Part shown: piece by piece, positions 6,817 to 12,046 of the stretch | Position numbering within the stretch: position 1 is the stretch's first letter | Layout: each line of letters begins with the position of its first letter | Assembly (NCBI GenBank): GCA_023424215.1 | Contig: JAFAEC010000189.1 | Location: 1-12,046 of the forward strand | Reading direction: 5' to 3' | Origin: Pseudomonadota bacterium | GTDB lineage: Bacteria; Pseudomonadota; Alphaproteobacteria; Caulobacterales; Caulobacteraceae | DNA length: 12,046 bases | Program-made: the position numbers and the translations under genes | Notes under the pieces: model-generated | Seen by the model: only the letters and a program-made list of their open reading frames with translations | The model's database searches: none | Told to the model about the DNA's origin: nothing

Positions 6817-8853
6817 ATGCTTCTCTCGACCGTTTCCGCCCTGGCCCTGATGGCGGCGCCCGGCGCGCCGGACCCGCTGGAGGAGCCGACCGTCCTGACC
6901 GAGGTGGTCGTCACCGCCTCGCTTGATCCCACCGACCCCGCGGTGGCGCGCCGGGCGCGGGCGGAGCTTCAGGAAACCCCCGGCGCCGTGTCCGTGATCG
7001 CGCGCGAGGCCTATCAGGACCATCTGGCCACGCACCTCGGTGAGGCCCTGCACGGCGCCCCCGGAGTCTACGCCCAGAAGCGCTGGGGGGAGGACGTACG
7101 CCTCTCGATCCGCGGCTCGGGCGTCGGCAACTCGATCCACAACCGCGGCGTGGTGCTGGCCCAGGACGGCGTGCCGTTCAACCAGGCCGACGGCTTCGGC
7201 GACTTCCAGGAAATCGACCTGCTGAGCGCCCGCTACATCGAGGTGTACAAGGGCGGCAACGCCCTGCGCTTCGGCGGCGCCGCGATGGGCGGGGCGATCG
7301 AGCTGAACACGCCGACCGGCCGCGACGCCCCTTCCGCCAACGAGATCCGGCTGGAAGGCGGCTCCTTCGGCACCTTCCGCGGCCACGGTGAATTGGCGCG
7401 CGAGCGCGGCGGCTGGGACCTGTGGGCCGGCGCCACCTTCCTGACCGCCGATGGCGCGCGGGCGCATTCGGCGCAGCAGTCGCAGCGGCTCAGCCTGAAC
7501 CTTGGCCGCGCGCTGGGCGATGACCGCCAGGTGCGGGTGCTGCTCAGCGCGGCGGATATCGAGAACGAGATCCCGGGCGCCCTGACCCTCGCCCAGCTGC
7601 AGGCCGACCCCGAGCAGGCGGCTCCCGGGGTGATCGAGCGCGACTACCGGCGCGACATGACCTCGCTGCGCGGCTCCGTCCAGCTGGACTGGCGGCTGAA
7701 CGAGGCGTGGAAGTTCGAGGGCGGGATCTATGCGGCGAAGAAGGACCTCGACCACCCGATCTCCATCGTCATCGATCAGGAGAGCCTGAACCTCGGGGCC
7801 TTCGGCCGGCTGGACTGGACCGGGTCGCTTGGCGGGCGGCAGGCGGATCTGTTCGCCGGCGCCTGGGTGCGCCAGGGCGAGCTCGACGGGCTGGTGCTGC
7901 AGAACATCGCCGGCGAGCGCGGCGCCCTGATGGGCGACACCCGGCAGGAGGCGACGGCGCTCGACGTTTTCGCCGAGGGCCGGCTGTTCGTCACCGAGCG
8001 GCTGGCGGTGGTGGCGGGGGGCAGCCTGGGCTGGACCTCGCGCGACTATACCGACCGGCTGAAGCCGGCGCGCAGCGACTCGCGTGACTTCGACTGGTTC
8101 GCTCCCCGGCTGGGCCTGCTGTGGGAGTTCGAAGGCGGGCAGCAGCTGTTCGCCAACGCCACCCGCAGCGTCGAGCCTCCGGCCTTCGCGGCCCTGGTCC
8201 AGTCGCCCATCCCGGCCTTCGTGCCGGTGGAGATGCAGGAGGCCTGGACGTACGAGGTCGGCGCCCGCGGGAAGCGCGGCCCGCTGCGCTGGGACGTCGC
8301 CGCCTACCGGATGGAGGTGGAGAACGAACTGCTGTCCTTCCTGCCCGGCCCGGACATTCCGGCGGCGACCTTCAACGCCGGACCGACGATCCACAGCGGC
8401 GTGGAGGCGGGGCTGGAATGGCGCATCCTGCGCGCCGGCGACTACGAACTGGACCTGCACCAGACGTACGCCTGGTCGGACTTCCGCTTCGATGGCGACA
8501 GTCGCTACGGCTCGAACCGCCTGCCGGTGGTTCCCGAGCACCACTACCACGCCGAGCTTCGCCTCGGCCGCCGCGGGGTCTGGTCGATCGCGCCGGCGGT
8601 GGAGTGGGCGCCGGGCGGGGCCTGGGTCGACTACGCCAACACCCTGGAGAGCCCCGGCTACGCGGTGTGGTCGCTGAACGCCACCTGGACGGCCCGGCCG
8701 GGCGTGACCCTGTTCCTCGACGCCCGGAACCTCACCGACGAGATCTACGTGTCCAACGCCAATGCGGTGACCGACGCCCGCGTCGCCTCCACCGCCGTGT
8801 TCTGGCCGGGCGAGGGGCGTTCGGCCTTCGCCGGCCTGCGCGCCAGCTTCTGA
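6817..8853 (+). CDS. TonB-dependent outer-membrane receptor, predicted copper or metal-chelate uptake
   Basis: This is a 678-residue outer-membrane transporter that would import a ligand using TonB energy. A hydrophobic signal-like segment (residues 2-16) is followed by a TonB-box-like LTEVVVTA at 27-34. A plug domain spans about 50-168 with TPGAVSVI, RGSGVGNSIHNRGV, LAQDGVPFNQADGFGDFQEID and YIEVYKGGNALRFGGAAMGGAIE, the last two patterns being common in siderophore-type receptors. A long beta-barrel ends in the terminal phenylalanine expected for outer-membrane proteins. The start is uncertain. ATG 6817 has a weak ribosome site and gives a signal peptide without lysine or arginine; GTG 6742 has GGAGG 11 bases upstream and would add 25 residues including two arginines. 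The substrate is not readable from the sequence. Copper is inferred from the adjacent YcnI-type gene and copper enzymes on both sides. It has no obvious methionine- or cysteine-rich metal motif. Confidence 0.9.
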   Translation: MLLSTVSALALMAAPGAPDPLEEPTVLTEVVVTASLDPTDPAVARRARAELQETPGAVSVIAREAYQDHLATHLGEALHGAPGVYAQKRWGEDVRLSIRGSGVGNSIHNRGVVLAQDGVPFNQADGFGDFQEIDLLSARYIEVYKGGNALRFGGAAMGGAIELNTPTGRDAPSANEIRLEGGSFGTFRGHGELARERGGWDLWAGATFLTADGARAHSAQQSQRLSLNLGRALGDDRQVRVLLSAADIENEIPGALTLAQLQADPEQAAPGVIERDYRRDMTSLRGSVQLDWRLNEAWKFEGGIYAAKKDLDHPISIVIDQESLNLGAFGRLDWTGSLGGRQADLFAGAWVRQGELDGLVLQNIAGERGALMGDTRQEATALDVFAEGRLFVTERLAVVAGGSLGWTSRDYTDRLKPARSDSRDFDWFAPRLGLLWEFEGGQQLFANATRSVEPPAFAALVQSPIPAFVPVEMQEAWTYEVGARGKRGPLRWDVAAYRMEVENELLSFLPGPDIPAATFNAGPTIHSGVEAGLEWRILRAGDYELDLHQTYAWSDFRFDGDSRYGSNRLPVVPEHHYHAELRLGRRGVWSIAPAVEWAPGGAWVDYANTLESPGYAVWSLNATWTARPGVTLFLDARNLTDEIYVSNANAVTDARVASTAVFWPGEGRSAFAGLRASF

Positions 8854-8857
8854 GGAG
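8854..8857 (+). promoter_or_regulatory. Ribosome binding site for the YcnI-type gene
   Basis: GGAG lies directly after the receptor's TGA stop and seven bases before the ATG at 8865. It fixes the start of the small secreted protein and indicates that the two genes share one messenger. Confidence 0.75.
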
Positions 8858-8864
8858 ACCTTCC

Positions 8865-9380
8865 ATGCGCAACGCCCTTCTGCTCGCCGGCCTCGCCGGC
8901 CTGATCGCCGGCCCGGCCGTGGCCCATCCCGTCTTCGCCGAGAAGGAGGCGGTCGCCGGCGGACACTGGGCCGGCGAGCTGCGGCTCGGCCACGGCTGCG
9001 ACGGCTCACCGACCACCTCGCTGCGGGTCGAGATCCCCGAGGCCCTGCTGGTCGTCCGCGCCCAGCCGAAGCCCGGATGGACGCTGGATGTCGAGCGCGA
9101 GCCGCTGGCCCAGCCGATCGCCGGCGAAGGCGGTCGGATGATCGTCGAGCGGGTCACGGCGGTCACCTGGACCGGGCGACTGACCGACGACCAGTTCGAC
9201 GTCTTCGGGCTGGCGGCGAAACTGCCCGATGCGGCGGGGCCCCTGGCCTTCGACGTCATCCAGACCTGCGAGAGCGGGGTGGTGGCGTGGAACGAGGCGG
9301 CCGGGGCGGACGGATCGCGTCCGGCGCACCCGCCGGCGATGCTGAACCTGACCCCGGCGGCGCCGCGAGCACATCACTGA
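8865..9380 (+). CDS. Secreted YcnI-family (DUF1775) copper-binding protein
   Basis: This is a 171-residue periplasmic protein. The signal peptide MRNALLLAGLAGLIAGPAVA should be cut to expose His21 as the first mature residue (HPVFAEKEA). YcnI-type domains are known to bind copper(II) through an N-terminal single-histidine brace plus a conserved glutamate, with a conserved tryptophan nearby. The diagnostic core is clear: GCDGSPTTSLRVEIPEALLV at 44-63, then PKPGWTLD at 68-75, with a late C135 and W142 (family pattern around a C-terminal WxE). C45 and C135 probably form a disulfide. Glu38 or Glu28 is a candidate ligand. Unlike Gram-positive YcnI it has no C-terminal membrane anchor; it ends in His-His. 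It starts 11 bases after the receptor stop, so the pair looks functionally linked in copper handling. The family call is strong; a role as chaperone or uptake partner is inference. Confidence 0.88.
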   Translation: MRNALLLAGLAGLIAGPAVAHPVFAEKEAVAGGHWAGELRLGHGCDGSPTTSLRVEIPEALLVVRAQPKPGWTLDVEREPLAQPIAGEGGRMIVERVTAVTWTGRLTDDQFDVFGLAAKLPDAAGPLAFDVIQTCESGVVAWNEAAGADGSRPAHPPAMLNLTPAAPRAHH

Positions 9381-9428
9381 ATCCGACTGGATCGGCCTCT
9401 CGCCGAACCCTTTCCAGACGCCGCCGTA

Positions 9429-9459
9429 GAGGCCCGGGACCGATGCCCGGGCCTCTTTT
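9429..9459 (+). terminator. Rho-independent terminator after the receptor/YcnI unit
   Basis: A perfect 10-bp stem GAGGCCCGGG/CCCGGGCCTC (9429-9438 with 9446-9455), a 7-base loop and TTTT at 9456-9459 form a textbook intrinsic terminator 48 bases after the YcnI-type stop. It insulates the nirK leader from upstream transcription. Confidence 0.9.
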
Positions 9460-9489
9460 GCGTTCAACCCAGACCGGTCTCCGTAGGAC

Positions 9490-9500
9490 TACCTAGGGGT
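9490..9500 (+). promoter_or_regulatory. Possible second operator copy upstream of nirK
   Basis: TACC-TAG-GGGT followed by TCGCAC resembles the core and right flank of the 21-bp palindrome downstream (TACC-CTC-GGTA followed by AGCAAC). The centres are 29 bases apart, close to three helical turns. It could be a weaker site for the same regulator. The match is partial and could be chance. Confidence 0.3.
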
Positions 9501-9513
9501 TCGCACGGAGGTT

Positions 9514-9534
9514 TTGCGTACCCTCGGTAAGCAA
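9514..9534 (+). promoter_or_regulatory. 21-bp near-perfect palindrome, candidate operator of nirK
   Basis: The site reads TTGC-G-TACC-CTC-GGTA-A-GCAA. Each half matches the reverse complement of the other at 8 of 10 positions flanking a 3-base centre, or TTGC-N-TACC-N3-GGTA-N-GCAA as a pattern, where the only mismatched pair is the N. This is too long and differently spaced to be an FNR/NnrR box (TTG-N8-CAA or TTGAT-N4-ATCAA). It lies 145 bases before the nirK start, next to the only A-rich patch of the region. A dimeric regulator responding to nitrite, nitric oxide, oxygen or copper is plausible, but its identity cannot be told from the window. Confidence 0.55.
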
Positions 9535-9543
9535 CGGAAAAAT
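9514..9543 (+). promoter_or_regulatory. Possible sigma70-like promoter of nirK
   Basis: TTGCGT at 9514-9519 and AAAAAT at 9538-9543, 18 bases apart, make a weak -35/-10 pair in the A-rich patch at 9538-9553. If real, the -35 element lies inside the palindrome, which would favour repression by the bound protein. If the true promoter lies further downstream, the palindrome would be an activator site. Both elements deviate from consensus, so this is a low-confidence call. Confidence 0.25.
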
Positions 9544-9679
9544 AAAGAGAAAACCCTACGTACGGCGTGGGTTGGTAGTGTCCCGGAACGGAGGTTGTCG
9601 GCCCGCAACGTTGGCCGGCGGGGGGGCTCCTAAACGGACCTCATTGGGGGCCGATCGAAGCGCCCCGGAGACCCAAGAG

Positions 9680-10720
9680 ATGAAACTCCTCGCCCTCCTC
9701 ACCACCGCCGCCGCGACGGCGCTGATCGCCGGAGCCGCCGTCGCCCAGGATGTTCCCGCGGCGGACGCCGCGGACGCTCCCGCCGCCGTCGACATCGTCC
9801 GCCGGGGCACCGACCTGCCCGGGCCGCTGACCGCGAACAGCCCGCGCCACCACGTCGTCAACCTGGAGACCACCGAGGTGATCGGCCAGCTGGAGGACGG
9901 GACGACCTACACCTACTGGACCTACAATAACCAGGTCCCCGGGCCGTTCATCCGCGTTCGCGTCGGCGACACCGTCGAGGTCAACATGGCCAACGACGAG
10001 AACAGCGCCATGATGCACAACGTCGACTTCCACGCGGTCACCGGGCCGGGTGGCGGGGCGGCGGCGACCAACGCCATGCCGGGCGAGCACAAGTCGTTCA
10101 CCTTCAAGGCCATGAAGCCGGGGCTGTACGTCTATCACTGCGCCACGCCGATGGTGGCCCAGCACATCGCCAACGGCATGTACGGCATGATCCTGGTCGA
10201 GCCCGAGGGCGGCCTGCCGGCGGTGGACCACGAGTTCTACGTCATGCAGGGCGAGCTCTACACCGAGGAAGCCCAGGGCACCCCCGGCCTGCTGACCGAG
10301 AGCATCGAGAACCTGCTCAACGAACAGCCGACCTATTATGTGATGAACGGCGCCTTCAAGGCCCTGACCGGAGAGCGCGCGCTGCAGGTGAACGTGGGCG
10401 AGACGGCCCGCATCTACTTCGGCGTCGGCGGCCCCAACAAGATCTCGAGCTTCCACGTGATCGGCGAGATCTTCGACAACGTCTACCAGGACGCGTCGCT
10501 GGTCAGCGAACCGATCCAGGACGTGCAGACCGTCCTCGTGGCGCCTGGCGGGGCCACCGTGGTGGACCTGAAGTTCGAGGTGCCGGGCAGCTATATCATG
10601 GTCGACCACGCCCTGAGCCGGGTGGATCGCGGCGCCGCCGGGATCATCCAGGTGAACGGGGCGGAGAACCCGGACATCTTCCGGACGGCTCCGGGCACCC
10701 CGACCAACATGGAGCACTAG
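9680..10720 (+). CDS. nirK: Copper-containing nitrite reductase, AniA-like class II NirK
   Basis: This 346-residue periplasmic enzyme reduces nitrite to nitric oxide. A Sec signal peptide (residues 1-22, AAVA before Q23) is followed by two cupredoxin domains. Type 1 copper ligands are H113, C154, H162 and M167; type 2 ligands are H118, H153 and H310; the catalytic pair is D116 (HNVDFH) and H259 (SSFHVIG). The loop between C154 and H162 has seven residues (YHCATPMVAQH), as in Neisseria AniA, rather than the eight of class I enzymes. IANGMYGMILVEPEGGLP, ALTGERAL, SSFHVIGEIFDNVY and VDH also match the AniA branch. There is no lipobox, so unlike AniA it should be soluble, and there is no extra cytochrome or cupredoxin domain. 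The ATG at 9680 is chosen because it begins the signal peptide with GGAG nine bases upstream. Electrons would come from periplasmic cytochromes or cupredoxins, possibly shared with cbb3 oxidase. Confidence 0.96.
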   Translation: MKLLALLTTAAATALIAGAAVAQDVPAADAADAPAAVDIVRRGTDLPGPLTANSPRHHVVNLETTEVIGQLEDGTTYTYWTYNNQVPGPFIRVRVGDTVEVNMANDENSAMMHNVDFHAVTGPGGGAAATNAMPGEHKSFTFKAMKPGLYVYHCATPMVAQHIANGMYGMILVEPEGGLPAVDHEFYVMQGELYTEEAQGTPGLLTESIENLLNEQPTYYVMNGAFKALTGERALQVNVGETARIYFGVGGPNKISSFHVIGEIFDNVYQDASLVSEPIQDVQTVLVAPGGATVVDLKFEVPGSYIMVDHALSRVDRGAAGIIQVNGAENPDIFRTAPGTPTNMEH

Positions 10721-10733
10721 CCGCGATGCGGCG

Positions 10734-10769
10734 AGCGGCCGCCGGAGATCCCGGCGGCCGCTTTCTTTT
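10734..10769 (+). terminator. Strong hairpin with T-tract between nirK and the porin gene
   Basis: A perfect 12-bp stem AGCGGCCGCCGG/CCGGCGGCCGCT (10734-10745 with 10751-10762), a 5-base loop AGATC and TTTCTTTT form a strong intrinsic terminator 13 bases after the nirK stop. Its tail ends only two bases before the ribosome site of the next gene, so it may act as a partial terminator or as a 3' stabiliser of nirK messenger. Confidence 0.88.
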
Positions 10770-10771
10770 CT

Positions 10772-10775
10772 GGAG
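10772..10775 (+). promoter_or_regulatory. Ribosome binding site deciding the porin start
   Basis: GGAG lies eight bases before ATG 10784 and only two bases before an in-frame GTG at 10778, so the ATG is the better start. Confidence 0.6.
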
Positions 10776-10783
10776 ACGTGGCC

Positions 10784-11980
10784 ATGATCAAGGCCGTTCC
10801 GGCCGCCGCCCTGGCGGCCTTCTTTCTGCCCGCAGCGGCGCTCGCCCAGACGTCTGACGAGAGCGGCGCCAGGGTCCTGTTCGAGAGCCGCCTGCGCAGC
10901 GAGTTCGTCGACCAGCAGGGGTTCGCCGAGCAGGCCCACGCCCTGACCCTGCGCGCCCGCCTCGGCTGGCGCTCGCCGACGGTGAGCGACTTCCAGCTGC
11001 TGGTCGAAGGCGAGGGGGTGGCGGTGCTCGACGACCGCTATTCGGCGCCGGTCGATCCGGTCCCCGGCCGGCCGGCCGTGCCCGACGGCGAGACGCTGGA
11101 GCTGAACCGGGCCCAGCTGCGCTGGACGGGCCTGCCCGAGACCGAGGTGGTGGTCGGCCGGCAGCGGCTGATCGTCGGCAACAGCCGCTTCGTGGGCAAC
11201 GTGGGCTGGCGTCAGAACGAACAGACCTTCGACGCGGTGCGGGTGACGACTTCGGCCCTCAAGCCGGTGACGGCGACATATGTCTTCGCCGACCGCGTGC
11301 AGCGGCCTCTTGGCCACGAGCATCCGCAGGGGGTCTGGCGCGGGGACGTCCATCTGCTGCAGGCGGAGACGGACACGCCACTGGGCCGGCTGAGCGGCTT
11401 CGGGCTGGCCATCGATCTGGACAACGCCCCGGCCATGTCCTCGACCACAGTCGGGGCGCGGCTGGCGGGGGCGCGGCCGGTGCGGGACGGGCTGTCGCTG
11501 ACCTGGGCCGGGGAGTACGCCGTGCAGACCGACGCCGGCGCCAATCCCGCCGACTACCGGCTGGACCTGCAGGCGGTCGCGGTGGGGCTTCAGGCACCGG
11601 CGTGGACGCTTGCGGGGGGATACGAGCGGTTCGACGGCGACGGCGTTTCAGGCTTCCAGACGCCGCTGGGCACCGGGCACGGCTACCTGGGATGGTCGGA
11701 CGTGATCACCACGACCCCCGCCTTCGGGGTCCGGGACGTCTTCCTGCGCGGATCGCTGAGCCGGCCGGCCTTCGGGCGGACCGTGAAGCTGTCGGCCGAG
11801 GCGCATCTGTTCCACGACGCCGACGGCGACTTCCGCCTCGGCCGCGAACTGGACCTGTCGGCCGCCGTGCCGATGGACGCCCACTGGTCGATCGAGGTGA
11901 AGGGGGCGCGGTTCGAGAGCGACCACGCCGCCTTCCCGGATGCCGACAAGGTCTGGATGAGCGTCGAGTACCGCTACTGA
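10784..11980 (+). CDS. Outer-membrane beta-barrel protein, alginate-export-like porin
   Basis: This is a 398-residue secreted protein. The signal peptide is MIKAVPAAALAAFFLPAAALA, cut before Q22. The rest alternates short amphipathic strands and turns, with the segment GRQRLIVGNSRFVGNVGWRQNEQTFDAVRV at about 126-155, a hallmark of the alginate-export (AlgE-like) barrel family. It ends SVEYRY, with the aromatic last residue used by the outer-membrane assembly machinery. It is shorter than AlgE itself (near 490 residues). Alginate export is unlikely to be its real job, because no alginate genes are nearby; a solute channel, perhaps for nitrite or another anion used with NirK, is a guess from position only. 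It follows nirK after a 63-base gap that contains a strong hairpin. Confidence 0.75.
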   Translation: MIKAVPAAALAAFFLPAAALAQTSDESGARVLFESRLRSEFVDQQGFAEQAHALTLRARLGWRSPTVSDFQLLVEGEGVAVLDDRYSAPVDPVPGRPAVPDGETLELNRAQLRWTGLPETEVVVGRQRLIVGNSRFVGNVGWRQNEQTFDAVRVTTSALKPVTATYVFADRVQRPLGHEHPQGVWRGDVHLLQAETDTPLGRLSGFGLAIDLDNAPAMSSTTVGARLAGARPVRDGLSLTWAGEYAVQTDAGANPADYRLDLQAVAVGLQAPAWTLAGGYERFDGDGVSGFQTPLGTGHGYLGWSDVITTTPAFGVRDVFLRGSLSRPAFGRTVKLSAEAHLFHDADGDFRLGRELDLSAAVPMDAHWSIEVKGARFESDHAAFPDADKVWMSVEYRY

Positions 11981-11991
11981 GGGACGGGGGC

Positions 11992-12019
11992 GGGGGGGGG
12001 GGGGGGGGGGGGGGGGGGG
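11992..12019 (+). repeat. 28-base G homopolymer, probable sequencing artefact at contig end
   Basis: An uninterrupted run of 28 G follows shorter G-runs after the porin stop. The sequence beyond it (12020-12046) is entirely G and C. This pattern is typical of two-colour sequencing dark cycles or of a failed assembly edge rather than genuine genomic sequence. Nothing can be annotated in 11981-12046. Confidence 0.8.
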
Positions 12020-12046
12020 CGGGGGCGGCGCCGCGGCCGCGCGGCG

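Larger units (their letters stand above)
9381..9679 (+). other. Noncoding gap between the YcnI-type gene and nirK
   Basis: This 299-base stretch holds the terminator, the candidate operators and the A-rich patch listed separately. After them come a possible inverted repeat AACCC/GGGTT at about 9552-9573 and a 5-bp hairpin CGGCC/GGCCG around the AACGTT palindrome near 9599-9617 in the nirK leader. No open frame here has a plausible start with protein-like sequence. GGAG at 9667-9670 is the nirK ribosome site. Confidence 0.6.

Noticed and set aside
5461..9009. 1182-codon open frame on the minus strand across ccoI, ccoS and the receptor
   Set aside because: It spans three unrelated sense genes and the gap between them, has low-complexity Arg/Pro/Ala composition and no domain pattern. 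It is a GC-driven shadow.
9514..9534. FNR, FixK or NnrR box reading of the nirK palindrome
   Set aside because: The outer TTG and CAA are 15 bases apart instead of 8, and the inner core TACC-N3-GGTA is not part of that motif.
9585..9612. GGAAC followed by CGTT, resembling an EcfG general-stress promoter upstream of nirK
   Set aside because: The spacing is 19 bases, whereas this promoter class uses about 16-17, so the match is probably chance.
9572..9679. Upstream TTG start extending NirK by 36 residues
   Set aside because: The extension has no signal character and would bury the clear Sec signal peptide that begins at ATG 9680 with a good ribosome site.
1..12046. CRISPR arrays, tRNA or rRNA genes, insertion sequences, phage or toxin-antitoxin genes
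   Set aside because: I found no regularly spaced repeats, no tRNA-like cloverleaf, no transposase or integrase motifs and no inverted-repeat-bounded element.

Overview
The window is about 12 kb of very GC-rich DNA (G and C dominate every codon third position) with all genes on the + strand. It comes from an aerobic to micro-oxic respiring alphaproteobacterium. Protein style and the arrangement ccoNOQP followed directly by ccoGHIS suggest Caulobacterales (Brevundimonas, Caulobacter or Phenylobacterium relatives); this is inference, since no rRNA or other taxonomic marker is present.

Region 1 (1-6696) is the high-affinity cbb3-type cytochrome c oxidase operon: the 3' part of ccoN, then complete ccoO, ccoQ, ccoP, ccoG, ccoH, ccoI and ccoS. 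After ccoN, every junction from ccoO to ccoS is an overlap of 3 to 10 bases, so these genes are almost certainly one translationally coupled transcript. ccoNOQP encodes the enzyme. ccoGHIS encodes the assembly set, including the copper-transporting P-type ATPase CcoI, whose phosphorylation loop reads DKTGV instead of the usual DKTGT.

Region 2 (6697-9459) starts with a 120-base gap containing three copies of GGGTGCGG. It holds a TonB-dependent outer-membrane receptor followed at once by a small secreted YcnI-type (DUF1775) protein whose predicted mature N terminus is histidine, the residue this family uses to bind copper. A 10-bp GC hairpin with a T-tract closes the unit. I read this as a predicted copper-acquisition pair placed between two copper-dependent respiratory systems.

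Region 3 (9460-11980) begins with a roughly 220-base leader that contains a near-perfect 21-bp palindrome and a related half-match 29 bases upstream of it. This leader precedes nirK, an AniA-like (class II) copper nitrite reductase with all type 1 and type 2 copper ligands. A 12-bp hairpin then separates nirK from a secreted beta-barrel protein of the alginate-export type; the gap leaves no room for a separate promoter after the hairpin.

The last 66 bases contain a 28-base G homopolymer followed by sequence made only of G and C. This looks like an assembly or sequencing artefact at a contig end.

Taken together, a receptor and a periplasmic copper binder could bring copper into the periplasm. 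CcoI and its partners would deliver it to the CuB site of cbb3 oxidase for low-oxygen respiration, and NirK would take it from the periplasm for nitrite reduction. No nitric oxide reductase or regulator gene is visible in the window.
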